Shown here: positions 35,408 through 44,613 of the stretch, piece after piece | How the letters are laid out: the number at the start of each line of letters is the position of its first letter | Position numbering within the stretch: position 1 is the first letter of the stretch | Origin: Bacteroidales bacterium | GTDB taxonomy: Bacteria > Bacteroidota > Bacteroidia > Bacteroidales > UBA7960 | Length of the DNA: 57,776 nt | NCBI GenBank assembly: GCA_007131245.1 | Contig: SLQX01000010.1 | Coordinates: 1-57,776, forward strand | Direction: 5' to 3' | Notes under the pieces: model-generated | What the model was told of the DNA's origin: nothing | Databases searched by the model: none | The model's input: the letters and a program-made list of their open reading frames with translations, nothing else | Position numbers and translations under genes: made by a program

Positions 35408-36640
35408 TTAATAGCAATACCTTCTAAAACGCTCGCCGGCCTCTTCATGGCCCAAATCAGCTGCTTCTTTCAAGTCTCGGCATGCCGCTCTCTGGTTGTT
35501 TTGTTGAGCATAAACAGCAGCGCGAATAAAAAAGTTATCTGCAGATGGTTCTAGCCTGATGGCTTTGTTGATATCCTGGAGGGCATCTTCATTTTTACCC
35601 GATTTTAACAACATTTCAGCTCGTTTTTGATAGGCCAGGGGGTTGTCTGGATTACGCCGCATTAATATCCGGTAATCGACCATGGCCTGGGATTCTCTGC
35701 CCATCTTATAATAAGATTCAGCCCTGTATAGGTAGGCTTGTTCGTGGTCGCGGTTATGTCCGATTACCCGTGTAAAGTCGCGGCTTGCAGCTTCGTATTC
35801 CTCTGAGTAGTAATAAGATTTCGCCCTTTTGTAATAGGTTTCCTCATTTCTTTGGCGAAAGCTGTTTATTAGCCTGGTAAAATCTTCAATGGCCACCTCG
35901 TAAATGCCTGCATCAAAGGCGGCATCTGCTCTTTGCTGAATAATATTCTGAGCTGATACACCTTCATCGATGGCAACAGTGAGATCTGCTACGGCTTTTT
36001 CATACTCCTGCATGCTGATATAAATATTGGCTCTTTCGGTTCTCAATTCCGAGTGCAGAGAGTCCAGCTCAATGGCCTTTGTAAAATCTTCCAGGGCCAG
36101 ATCTGGATTTCCAGTTTGTTGATTAAGTTTCCCCCTGTTAAACAATACATTAGGGTTGATGTGTCCGGAATCCAGCACTGTGGTTAAATCATCAATGGCT
36201 TTTTTGTAGGAACTGTTTCTCAAATGTATTTCGGAGCGTTTCAGGTATGCCTGTGTTTTGTCGGGATTATTTTCTATGGCCCGGGTATAATCATTCAGGG
36301 CATTGTTGTGCTCTCCAATGGCCGAATAAGAGATTGCTCGCTGGTAGTAGGCTTGAGCAAAGGTGGTGTCATGCTTTATGGCTTGAGTGAAATCTCCTAT
36401 GGCTTGCTCGGGTTTACCCAGCTGTTGATAACTTCGGCCCCGCTCATAGAATGCTTCGTAAAAGAAGGGAACCATTTCAATGGCCGCACTAAACTGTTCA
36501 ATGGCCAATTCATAGTTTTCAGTTGACATGAGTTGCAAACCTCGGTTGTATGCTTCATTAGCGCTTTGAGACTGGGAAGAAAAGGGAGTTATATGTAAAA
36601 AGACCAATAGGATAACATTGGCGCTCCAAAAAAACTTCAT
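35408..36640 (-). CDS. Exported TPR-repeat protein
   Basis: A 410-residue protein with a signal peptide (about residues 1-23, ending FSSQSQS) followed by about eleven tetratricopeptide repeats covering the rest, for example ANEAYNRGLQLMSTENYELA, FYEAFYERGRSYQQLGKPEQ and later ALAYQKRAEMLLKSGKNEDA. The last repeat ends CRDLKEAADLGHEEAGERFRRYC, a common Bacteroidota form. It should be a periplasmic or outer-membrane scaffold protein; partners are unknown. A -7-like TAATTTTG lies at 36688-36695. Not clearly in an operon with the endonuclease gene upstream (193-base gap). Confidence 0.85.
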   Translation of the reverse strand: MKFFWSANVILLVFLHITPFSSQSQSANEAYNRGLQLMSTENYELAIEQFSAAIEMVPFFYEAFYERGRSYQQLGKPEQAIGDFTQAIKHDTTFAQAYYQRAISYSAIGEHNNALNDYTRAIENNPDKTQAYLKRSEIHLRNSSYKKAIDDLTTVLDSGHINPNVLFNRGKLNQQTGNPDLALEDFTKAIELDSLHSELRTERANIYISMQEYEKAVADLTVAIDEGVSAQNIIQQRADAAFDAGIYEVAIEDFTRLINSFRQRNEETYYKRAKSYYYSEEYEAASRDFTRVIGHNRDHEQAYLYRAESYYKMGRESQAMVDYRILMRRNPDNPLAYQKRAEMLLKSGKNEDALQDINKAIRLEPSADNFFIRAAVYAQQNNQRAACRDLKEAADLGHEEAGERFRRYCY

Positions 36641-36833
36641 GAAAAATCTTGTAATTGGGTTTCAAAAATGAGGAAATAGTATCAATACAAAATTAGACAG
36701 ATTTCGCCAATAAATATCACTTCCCGAAGAAAAAAGATGTTGTTTAGCAAATTTTGGGAATATTTTTGTTTCCCCTAAAACTTATTCAAGTAATTATAGC
36801 TGTCATGTTTTTCCAAATTGGTAAGGCATTGAT

Positions 36834-38276
36834 TTATTGAATAATGAGTTTTTCTGATACAGAGTACCCGGGCCCTTTAAATCTTAGGAAATATACCCCG
36901 GATGGCAAATGTTTAACCGAAATAGTCGTATTATCCCAGAAAATTTCTCTCTTTCTACCATCCCATGAAAATAACTCAATCGTATGGGGAGGGTACTGGC
37001 TGCTGTACTGAACGTAATCATCTGCCGGATTTGGAAAAACCTTTATTGGATGATTATGTGGTTGATTACCTGTGGAAAGGGTGGTGTCTCCCCAAATTTT
37101 TTCAACCCATTGGGGTTTGTCTACAAAGGGGTTGCGGTTTCCCTGTATTTGGTAAACCAGGTCATTGCGCAGTCTTTCCTTTTGGCTCACCGGATCATTT
37201 TGGTGCCATTTTAAAAACATATCAATTACCCATTCCTGGTAACCCGGATAGGTATTGTGATCAAACATTTGGTTACCCTCATCACTGTAGGTCCAGTCTT
37301 CAATGCGATCTTCATACCGGGTAATCATATAAAGAAAAGCCCGGGCCAGGTCTCCTTTGTAGGCATCAATGGGCTCAAAAGCAGTTCCGGAATAGGTGTT
37401 GCCGGTTGTGTTGGGCCCAAGCTTTCCTCCATTGAGAGAAGTCCAGGTTGGATTGTCTACCATACCAAAGGGGTAGTTGTCACGAACTGCATTTACATGT
37501 TTGTCTACAGGGTATATGTGATAAAGGTCTGTATTCATGGGGTTAACAGCTCCTCCAAACCAGGAACGAGGCATGGAGTGTTCCCGGTTATAAACATCTC
37601 CTTCCTGGTTTCCTCCAAATCCTGAGTCCTGGTCATCACCAAAGGTAAAAATGTAGGGTGGCTCCTGGCAGGGAATATCAGAGTAAATGTCCCATACTTT
37701 TCCGGAAAAAGTGGCATCGGTGGTTTCGAAGTGGGTCCAAAGGCTATTATAGCTTTGGGAGTTGTGGTCTTTGACAATATGGTGGAGTTGTGTTTTAAGT
37801 TCACTGCCTGAGCCGGTAGCAGTGGAGTAATATCCATCAGGTATTTGGCTGGATGTGCTTTCCAGGTGTGTGGTAAGTTCAATGGTGTTATCCGCACCAA
37901 ACTGGTGACTGATAGCTACCTGGAATTCATCTATGGATTCAGGAAATGCCCGTACATAAATTCTTTGCTCGATAGAACCCCCTTCAGGTGTAAGGGTAAG
38001 GGTGGATTGAAAATCGTGGTAGCAGTCCAGGGAAACTTTCAGAGGATAATCTGCTTCCAGGGTGATTTCAGACATTAAGTTTTCAGCAAAGACGGTGTAA
38101 TACTGAACATCGGACTCCGTATGAACGTAAACCTGGCGAAAACCGGGTAGTTCATGGGTGGAAAGGTATACATTAGAGGAGCGATCGTTGTGTGATGCAA
38201 CATCTGTTTTTTGGGTGTAGGCTGCTGACCATGCTGTTGCCAGAGACAAAAGCAGTAGTAATGATAATTTGTACAT
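36834..38276 (-). CDS. Secreted endonuclease I with T9SS sorting domain
   Basis: A 480-residue secreted nuclease. Signal peptide about 1-21, a beta-rich region to about 145, then the endonuclease I (EndA/NucM) domain about 150-390, with NREHSMPRSWFGG carrying the histidine of the metal-dependent active site, followed by TDLYHIYPVDKHVNAVRDNYPFG. The C-terminal 75 residues (IKVFPNPADDYV ... LPSGVYFLRFKG ... EKLIIQ) are a type A T9SS sorting domain, so it is exported across the outer membrane and cleaved there. A likely role is use of extracellular DNA as a nutrient. A TATATTTG element at 38353-38360 lies about 77 bases before the ATG. Confidence 0.92.
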   Translation of the reverse strand: MYKLSLLLLLSLATAWSAAYTQKTDVASHNDRSSNVYLSTHELPGFRQVYVHTESDVQYYTVFAENLMSEITLEADYPLKVSLDCYHDFQSTLTLTPEGGSIEQRIYVRAFPESIDEFQVAISHQFGADNTIELTTHLESTSSQIPDGYYSTATGSGSELKTQLHHIVKDHNSQSYNSLWTHFETTDATFSGKVWDIYSDIPCQEPPYIFTFGDDQDSGFGGNQEGDVYNREHSMPRSWFGGAVNPMNTDLYHIYPVDKHVNAVRDNYPFGMVDNPTWTSLNGGKLGPNTTGNTYSGTAFEPIDAYKGDLARAFLYMITRYEDRIEDWTYSDEGNQMFDHNTYPGYQEWVIDMFLKWHQNDPVSQKERLRNDLVYQIQGNRNPFVDKPQWVEKIWGDTTLSTGNQPHNHPIKVFPNPADDYVQYSSQYPPHTIELFSWDGRKREIFWDNTTISVKHLPSGVYFLRFKGPGYSVSEKLIIQ

Positions 38277-38352
38277 GATGTGGTGGTTTTACTGTTTTGG
38301 CTTATATGGTTTTTCAAAGCCAGTATGCAAATTCAGTGTTTGAAATTTTGGG

Positions 38353-38360
38353 CAAATATA
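38353..38360 (-). promoter_or_regulatory. -7 element of the endonuclease gene
   Basis: TATATTTG on the minus strand, a full match to TAnnTTTG. No -33 TTG at normal spacing. Confidence 0.45.
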
Positions 38361-38412
38361 ACCTTATTTTCCCTGCCTCATGCAGATGAATGTATTAGAA
38401 AATTATGAGAAA

Positions 38413-38436
38413 AGCCGACCCTAATAAGGGTCGGCT
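38413..38436 (-). terminator. Terminator of the large T9SS gene
   Basis: AGCCGACCCT (38413-38422) and AGGGTCGGCT (38427-38436) form a perfect 10-base-pair stem with a 4-base loop. On the minus strand it is followed by TTTCTC and more T-rich sequence. It begins 36 bases after the end of the coding region. Confidence 0.88.
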
Positions 38437-38472
38437 CTTGCAAAGGTATTTTACTCATCCTGGCTGATATTC

Positions 38473-41400
38473 TTAAGGCAAAATCTGTATCTTTTGCGTT
38501 ATTAAACCCTTTTGAGTTCTTATTTGTAACAGATAGAGGCCAGCGGGTAAATCGGGTAAGTTGAGCAGGATAGTACGCTCATTTACTCGTTTATTTGTTA
38601 TAATCACCCCATTAAGGTTGGTTAAAACCACTTGATTGATCAAGTGTTCAGAGGAAATGTTTAACAGGTTTGTTACTGGATTGGGGTATACATTTACCCT
38701 GGGTTTGTTGGCTTCAATAATATTGGTGACCCCCCAAACATCATTCATTACCGTATCCGATACAAGCTCAAAAAATCTGTCCTCACCAGGTTCTGGATTA
38801 CCCAAACCCTCATTGATGAAATACTTGTAAGAATAGCTGCCTTCATCCAGTACCATTATTTGGGTGTAAACCAAGTCTCCGGTGTGTTCCATCAATTGCT
38901 CTTCGGGCATGGTACCCGGAATGGCAAATCCAAACATTGATCCGGTAATAAAAACTTCATCTTCTTCCGGGTTAAAATCGGGTGCATTACTCATATCTAC
39001 ATTGAAAGTAACAGAAAACTCCTGGGGTTCGGGCATAACATTTACCTCCATGCTGGCCTGGATATTATCCGGGTTTTCCATGGATTCAGTAAGATGCAGC
39101 TCTCCGGCTATCAGGTAAGTACCCGTTGTGTTTTCATCGTATTCCCCTTCAAGCCAGGTTACAGGAAGATCCTCAGTGCCTTCGTCATCAAAGATAACGG
39201 TTACATTTTCGGGGAGATCGAGGTCTTGAAATCCGGTACCCACTTCCACTGAAATAGGTGAGGGGTTCTCTACATCGGTTACGATACGTTTGAATTCGGT
39301 GGAAAAAAGGCCTTTGACAAAAATATCATCGATGCGGGAGGTTCCGCCGCCAGATATTTCATCTTCCTGCACACTGGTGTTAGAGGTGAGTATCCATCGA
39401 AGGAAGAGGGATGGCTTGTTGTTGCAGGCAGCTGGCAGTGCTAAATGCTCCAGCACACCTGAGCTGAAATTGTTTTCAACCATTATTTCACTATCGGGTA
39501 CATCTGTCCAGGTGCCGCCTTCTCCAATCTGGTATTGAAGCCTAAAGTCCCGTGGTCCGGTATTTGAGCTTCGCTGTTTGCTGGAAAGTGTTAGCTCTCC
39601 GTATCCGATGGTACTTATCTCAATAACCCAGTACTTGGTATCCACTCCATCAGCCCACTGGGTCGTATAGATGGAGTTTCCTTCAGCCCCTGTGCCATAT
39701 TGATAATTGCCTTCAAAGGCTGCTTCTCTGCTGATGGTTTTATCCAAATTGGCTTCAATGCCCTGATCGGCTAGCTGGCTCTCCTGTGGGAATGTCCAGC
39801 CGGCAATCACCTCGGTTGTTATTGCTTCAGTCACAACCACCTCGATTTCAGCCATCAGATCTTCAGGGTTAAGGATGTTTGAGGGCAGGATTAGCTCACC
39901 CGATAGCGCATATGTTCCCGGAGTATCACCGTCGTAGTCTCCGGGTAGCCAGTTAACACCAAACATGGCGGTGCTGTCATTATCCAGTACTACTTCGGCT
40001 TCTGATGGGAGCAGGAGCATTTCAAAGGGTGTGCCTTCATCCGTGGACACGGGTTCGTCAAATGCTGTCACTGATACAATGGTATAGGTAATAATCTCTT
40101 CCACCACAGTAATTGTGACCTCTGCCAAGATATTGTCTTCATTGGTGATGTCATCGGGCAGTAACAGCTCCCCGGTAATGAGGTATTCACCCGTGGTGTC
40201 GGGGTCATAGTTGCCTTCTGACCAGTCTACTTCAACATCTGTAATTTGGTTGTTATCGAGGGTTGCCTGGAGAGTGTTGGGCAATTCTATTTCGGAGAAA
40301 GAGGTGCCCAGCTCCACAGTAATTGGTTCAACGGGTTCAACAGCTATTACATTAGGAACAAATTCTGTATCATAACCCATCACGGCAATATGGTCAATGC
40401 GTGAGTTTCCTGTTGTGCCTACCGTTCCTCCACCCACACTGGTGTTGGAAGTCATGATCCAGCGAATCGAAACACTGGCTTTGTTTTCCATTTCTTCGGG
40501 TAGGGTAAGCTCCTCAATTACCCCGGAAAAACTGCCCCCTACTGTTGTTTCTGAACCCTCCACATCCTGCCAGTCGTTTTCATCTATCCGGTACTGTACA
40601 ATAAAGTCCCTGGGGCCTGTACTTGAGCTTTGCTGCGAGCTGAATAATGTAAGGTCGACATGATCAATGGTGGAAAATTCTATTTGCCAGTACTTTGTGT
40701 TCGCCCCGTCATTCCAGCTACTTGTGGAGATGCTATTATCGGTAATTCCGGAGAAATAGTCATACCCTCCCTCATAGGAAGACTCACGCGTGATGGGCTT
40801 TCCGATGTTTTCTTGGGTCCCGTAGTTAGCCCCGGGAGCTTCTTCCGGGAAAGTCCAAGCGATTAAAGCATTGTCAAAAGCAAGAGGTTCAGGCTCTACA
40901 ACAACTACGATTTGGGCGGTGAGATTGTCGGGGTTGCTAATCCCCCCGGTTAATAACAGTTCCCCGGTGAGAAAATAGGTTCCGGATTCTTCCCCATTGT
41001 AATCTCCTTGCTGCCAGTTAACCTCCAGGTTTTCGGTGGTTTCGGTATCCAGGTTTACCGTCACGGTTTGGGGGAGGGGGAGATCATTAAAGGGGGTGCC
41101 GTATTCTACGGTAACAGCATCCAAATCTTCAATGCCTACAATCACAAGATCAATGTCCGGGTCCAGGACATGATAACTCATTATTGTCGAAAAGGCGGTT
41201 TCTTCATCTTCGTCTTCAGCAAAAATGCGATAATATACCTGTGTATTATGCTCCTGGGCAGGAATATCTGTTTCTGTGGTGAATATATCATTGTCATCGG
41301 GATTCATGATGATATTGTTTGTGAGCTCATCAGAAGCTGCACCCCACAAAAGTTCAACGGTTTCTACCGGGGCATCGCCGGGGGTAACATGGGCAGAAAC

Positions 41401-42306
41401 TGAAACCGTGGTCTCAGGTGTAATGTCATACTGGGGTGTTTGCACAATATTGGTGATGGCAGGAGGTATACCACCCGTTGCTTCCAGCCATAGGCTTACA
41501 TTGTCAAAGAAGGCTGTTTGATTGGCTCCGGTAGAACCCTGCCAGTAGGCTCCCATATAGGGCATTTCCAGATTGGTGTAGGTGTTATCTGTAGAAGTGC
41601 CCAGGTGGTTCAATTCGCCTGACATGGGGTTTTCAAAACTACTGCTGCCATCGTCTCTGCCATAAAGGTTCCACTCTTGTGTAGCCGGGTTGTAAGTTAC
41701 ATGAAGGCTTGCAAAGTTGTTGGTGGGATCATCCAAAGGATCGGGAGCTACAATTAGACCATCGCTGGATATGCCCAGGGATTGAATGCCGTTGGTATAA
41801 TTCACCAGGCGGATGGGGTCGGGTGATCCGGTATTTCCTAAAACGATGGCATATCCCTCTCCCTCATCAGCAACATTGTTGTGCGTAGCGGCTAATATAA
41901 AAGCCACTCCGTAACTATTGCTGCCAAAACCAGCAGGGTTACCCCGAATCTGCCGCATATTAAAGTACCAGCTAATCGTGCTGGTGTTCTGGTCAAGAAT
42001 AACCTGGTGGGGGGCATCAAAGTTCGTGGTTTCCAAATGGGCAAATACCCAACCAATGGTATTTGCCTCATCACTGGCAGTATTGGTTAGTTCAAGGATG
42101 CCATTGTGAATCCTGGCTCCCCAATCGTCGCCGGAACGGTTCACCAGCCAGGGTGTGTTACCAATATTGCCTGAAGTGACAAATGTTTCTCCCTGACTTT
42201 CTTCGAAATCCGACATGTGCAGATTCACCTGCGCTGATACCGGGGTTTTAACTCCCAGTAAAAAAATTAGCAACAGCGTAATTTTCCAGTTGGTAAAATT
42301 TCTCAT
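38473..42306 (-). CDS. Large secreted multidomain protein with T9SS sorting domain
   Basis: A 1277-residue secreted protein. Signal peptide about 1-25; legume-lectin/LamG-like beta-sandwich 30-275 (SYGVAFILAA, FFDNVSLWL); a beta-domain 280-385; then alternating modules: Ig-like (group 4-like) at about 388-472, 652-736, 742-828 and 1007-1093, each with a WxxGxYxxxxxGxYxxxGEL core, and two copies of a 170-residue jelly-roll-like domain at 478-648 and 830-1000 (both with KYWxIExST and STGPRDF or NTGPRDF). A starch-binding/CBM-like domain follows (1095-1195, SVTFNVDMSNAPDF), then a type A T9SS sorting domain (1203-1277, VNVYPNPVTNLL). No catalytic domain recognised; adhesion or glycan binding is likely. 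Confidence 0.85.
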   Translation of the reverse strand: MRNFTNWKITLLLIFLLGVKTPVSAQVNLHMSDFEESQGETFVTSGNIGNTPWLVNRSGDDWGARIHNGILELTNTASDEANTIGWVFAHLETTNFDAPHQVILDQNTSTISWYFNMRQIRGNPAGFGSNSYGVAFILAATHNNVADEGEGYAIVLGNTGSPDPIRLVNYTNGIQSLGISSDGLIVAPDPLDDPTNNFASLHVTYNPATQEWNLYGRDDGSSSFENPMSGELNHLGTSTDNTYTNLEMPYMGAYWQGSTGANQTAFFDNVSLWLEATGGIPPAITNIVQTPQYDITPETTVSVSAHVTPGDAPVETVELLWGAASDELTNNIIMNPDDNDIFTTETDIPAQEHNTQVYYRIFAEDEDEETAFSTIMSYHVLDPDIDLVIVGIEDLDAVTVEYGTPFNDLPLPQTVTVNLDTETTENLEVNWQQGDYNGEESGTYFLTGELLLTGGISNPDNLTAQIVVVVEPEPLAFDNALIAWTFPEEAPGANYGTQENIGKPITRESSYEGGYDYFSGITDNSISTSSWNDGANTKYWQIEFSTIDHVDLTLFSSQQSSSTGPRDFIVQYRIDENDWQDVEGSETTVGGSFSGVIEELTLPEEMENKASVSIRWIMTSNTSVGGGTVGTTGNSRIDHIAVMGYDTEFVPNVIAVEPVEPITVELGTSFSEIELPNTLQATLDNNQITDVEVDWSEGNYDPDTTGEYLITGELLLPDDITNEDNILAEVTITVVEEIITYTIVSVTAFDEPVSTDEGTPFEMLLLPSEAEVVLDNDSTAMFGVNWLPGDYDGDTPGTYALSGELILPSNILNPEDLMAEIEVVVTEAITTEVIAGWTFPQESQLADQGIEANLDKTISREAAFEGNYQYGTGAEGNSIYTTQWADGVDTKYWVIEISTIGYGELTLSSKQRSSNTGPRDFRLQYQIGEGGTWTDVPDSEIMVENNFSSGVLEHLALPAACNNKPSLFLRWILTSNTSVQEDEISGGGTSRIDDIFVKGLFSTEFKRIVTDVENPSPISVEVGTGFQDLDLPENVTVIFDDEGTEDLPVTWLEGEYDENTTGTYLIAGELHLTESMENPDNIQASMEVNVMPEPQEFSVTFNVDMSNAPDFNPEEDEVFITGSMFGFAIPGTMPEEQLMEHTGDLVYTQIMVLDEGSYSYKYFINEGLGNPEPGEDRFFELVSDTVMNDVWGVTNIIEANKPRVNVYPNPVTNLLNISSEHLINQVVLTNLNGVIITNKRVNERTILLNLPDLPAGLYLLQIRTQKGLITQKIQILP

Positions 42307-42386
42307 GATGTTTGGTGTTTTGTAAAGGGTACGTTTATGAATTTGTTAATAAAAGCTGATACAATCGTTTCTTAATTGGTGTACCT

Positions 42387-42394
42387 CAAAATTA
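42387..42394 (-). promoter_or_regulatory. -7 element upstream of the large T9SS gene
   Basis: TAATTTTG on the minus strand, 81 bases before the ATG. No clear -33 element. Confidence 0.35.
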
Positions 42395-42434
42395 GGAATT
42401 TCACGGTCGAAAATATAATCTGTGAGGTATCTTT

Positions 42435-43355
42435 TTACGATCTTTGGTAGCGAATTTTACCACGGGGGTGATATGAAATGATATTTTCTCTTAGATATTC
42501 CCTGTTGAGATGGGTATATATCTCGGTAGTAGTAATAGACTCATGTCCCAGCATATCTTGTACGGCACGCAAATCAGCACCACCCTCTACCAGGTGGGTA
42601 GCAAAGCTGTGGCGCAGAGTGTGTGGGCTGATGGTTTTTGAGATGCCCGCTTTTTCGCCCAGCTCTCTGATGATATGAAAAATCATTACCCTGGAAAGCT
42701 TTCGTCCTCTCCGGTTGAGGAAAACATGGTCTTCAAAACCTTTTTGAACCGGTATATGAATGCGGTGATGAGCAAGGTAGCTCTTTACCTCTCTGGCAGC
42801 GGGGCCGCCCATGGGTACAATTCGCTGCTTATTGCCTTTGCCGGTTATTCTCATAAACTCTTCTTTGAAGAATATATCTGAGATTTTTAACTCTGTTGCT
42901 TCAGAAACACGCAGGCCACTGCCATACATCACCTCTATGATAGTCTTGTTTCGTTGGCCTTGTGGCTGGCTAAGATCAACCAATGCCAGCATCCTATCTA
43001 TTTCTTCCACTTTAAGCACCTCGGGTAGTTTGCGACCCAACCTGGGTGTGGTTAGCATCTGTGCCGGACTTTTTTGCAGTATATCCTCCAACAGTAAATA
43101 TTTAAAAAAAGCTTTAATGCCCGATATCATTCGAGCCTGGGATGTTGCTGACAATCCCAGCTGGGCAATCCAGTGCAAAAACGCATTAAGTGTATCAAGG
43201 GTGATGGTCTCCGGTTGATCGGGCCGGTTTTTCAACTGCAAAAATTGCTGTACCCGGGATAAGTCATGCAAGTATGCTTGTATGCTGTTTTCTGAGAGAG
43301 ACCTCTCCAAACGGAGGTACATTTCAAAATTTTTCAGGTGGTGGTGCCAGTCCAT
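42435..43355 (-). CDS. xerD: Site-specific tyrosine recombinase XerD
   Basis: A 306-residue tyrosine recombinase. N-terminal SAM-like DNA-binding domain about 1-100; catalytic domain after it with Arg149 (GSGLRVSE), Lys173 (TGKGNK), His245 and Arg248 (SPHTLRHSFATH), His271 (LGHESI) and Tyr280 (TEIYTHLN), the complete active site. The length and YTHLNREYLRE ending are those of chromosomal XerC/XerD, which resolve chromosome dimers at dif, rather than of phage or element integrases. No dif-like site was identified in the window. The neighbouring genes are not mobile genes. A good promoter lies just upstream (43375-43407). Confidence 0.92.
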   Translation of the reverse strand: MDWHHHLKNFEMYLRLERSLSENSIQAYLHDLSRVQQFLQLKNRPDQPETITLDTLNAFLHWIAQLGLSATSQARMISGIKAFFKYLLLEDILQKSPAQMLTTPRLGRKLPEVLKVEEIDRMLALVDLSQPQGQRNKTIIEVMYGSGLRVSEATELKISDIFFKEEFMRITGKGNKQRIVPMGGPAAREVKSYLAHHRIHIPVQKGFEDHVFLNRRGRKLSRVMIFHIIRELGEKAGISKTISPHTLRHSFATHLVEGGADLRAVQDMLGHESITTTEIYTHLNREYLRENIISYHPRGKIRYQRS

Positions 43356-43374
43356 TTGTTTGTGTTTGGAAGGT

Positions 43375-43407
43375 TAAAGATAGCACTCCTTTGGCAAATA
43401 AACCAAA
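43375..43407 (-). promoter_or_regulatory. Candidate xerD promoter
   Basis: On the minus strand: TTTG (43407-43404), 21 bases, then TATCTTTA (43382-43375), one base off consensus, ending 20 bases before the ATG. Confidence 0.5.
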
Positions 43408-43684
43408 TAAAACCCTTGATGGATTGCTTTTTTCCTGGTCTTCCTTTTTGTTGGGTGACATTGATTTTTTCTTTGATTCATTCCATTGGGGCCAACTGGT
43501 AAAGCAACACGCTCAAAAAGTTGTACTTTTACCAATCAAAGAGATAAAACAGTTGCAAGTGCAAAACTTTGAGGTTTGATAAAATTTATCTTCAGCAAGT
43601 TTTCAAAGGGTAAGGTCGCTGCAATATTTGGTTTTTAGGAATTGTTGAATTATCGGATCATCGTATCCCATTTATATTCCGTAT
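43408..43684. other. Intergenic region between divergent xerD and AAC(3)-like gene
   Basis: A plus-strand TACTTTTA (43524-43531) is the only -7-like element seen, without a matching -33. No coding frame, RNA gene or strong hairpin is supported. Confidence 0.4.
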
Positions 43685-44506
43685 ATGTTGAAAACGATAG
43701 GCAGAGATAGTAAAATTGTATATAATACCCTGCGGTATAATTACATGATGAGGCAAAAGGGGAGGGCAAAACCTTCGGATCCCCGGTTGTTGAGCGATGT
43801 ATTAGATGCGTACAGGAAAGACGATAACATATTTGTACATGTGGGCTTAAGTCAAATCAAAGCAGCTTTTGATGAGAACCCCTATGATTTTTTAATGAAA
43901 AGGTTGCGTCAACATTTTTCTGGTATCATAACGCCGGGTTTTACCCCCTCATTTCGTCAAACCGGTTTGTACCACAAACTTTATTCCGTTCCTGAATACG
44001 GCAAGTTTTCGGCTTTATTTTTGAAAGATGCCACTTTCCGAACCGATGATCCTATTCATTCTTTGTTGGCTTATGGCAATTACCGGTTTGAAAACAGTTA
44101 TACCAGGGAAGCTTTTGGTAGGGGTAGCAGCTTTGATCAGCTTGATCGTGACAATATACTGTGTCTGAGTATCGGTACCCGATGGCCGGTAAGCTCCCAA
44201 AAGCATTTTATTGAATACAGAAACCAGCTTCCGTATGTGGAAAAGGCTATATTTGACGGCATTATTTATTATGATAAATCACATCATGAAAAGATTACCA
44301 CCATTAATTATTACCGGAAACACTGGTTTAACAAATATGTAACCCTCCTGTGGAATAATTATAAGATAGCCCGCCAGATGGAGAAAAGTGGCGTAATGGA
44401 ATCATGGAATGTGGGAGGGGTAATGATATATGCCTTTCGGATGCAGGAGATGAGGGTATTTTTGGAGGAGAAATTTAAAAAAGATCCCTATTATTTGTTT
44501 ACCTGA
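43685..44506 (+). CDS. AAC(3)-family acetyltransferase-like protein
   Basis: A 273-residue protein that resembles the AAC(3)/YokD acetyl-CoA-dependent acyltransferase fold. Points of match are DNIFVHVGLSQI near the N-terminus, ITPGFTPSFRQTG, TDDPIHSLLAYG with the conserved histidine (usual form R-S-x-H-P-x-x-S), and LSIGTRWPVSS followed by an EYRNQLPY segment. Members act on aminoglycosides or, more often in such contexts, on sugars or unknown amines. It lies next to a polysaccharide flippase gene, convergent with it, so surface glycan modification is as plausible as resistance. It is not evidence for an antibiotic-resistance phenotype. Confidence in the family is moderate. Confidence 0.55.
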   Translation: MLKTIGRDSKIVYNTLRYNYMMRQKGRAKPSDPRLLSDVLDAYRKDDNIFVHVGLSQIKAAFDENPYDFLMKRLRQHFSGIITPGFTPSFRQTGLYHKLYSVPEYGKFSALFLKDATFRTDDPIHSLLAYGNYRFENSYTREAFGRGSSFDQLDRDNILCLSIGTRWPVSSQKHFIEYRNQLPYVEKAIFDGIIYYDKSHHEKITTINYYRKHWFNKYVTLLWNNYKIARQMEKSGVMESWNVGGVMIYAFRMQEMRVFLEEKFKKDPYYLFT

Positions 44507-44613
44507 ATGGCCTTCATGCTCTTATCATACTTTCTGAATACCTCGGATGTTTTTTGGTCCCGTTGCCTGTTTTGCAGGAACGAAAATTGGCTTTGGATCC
44601 TGGTTGTGGGATA

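Noticed and set aside
42435-43355. Tyrosine recombinase as sign of an integrated element
   Set aside because: Length and motifs are those of chromosomal XerD, and no att-like repeats or element genes lie nearby.
43685-44506. Aminoglycoside resistance gene
   Set aside because: Family resemblance is only moderate and the context is surface-glycan genes; resistance is not supported.
44568-44584. Small hairpin between convergent AAC(3)-like and flippase genes as terminator
   Set aside because: The stem is short with a bulge and no T-run follows on either strand.
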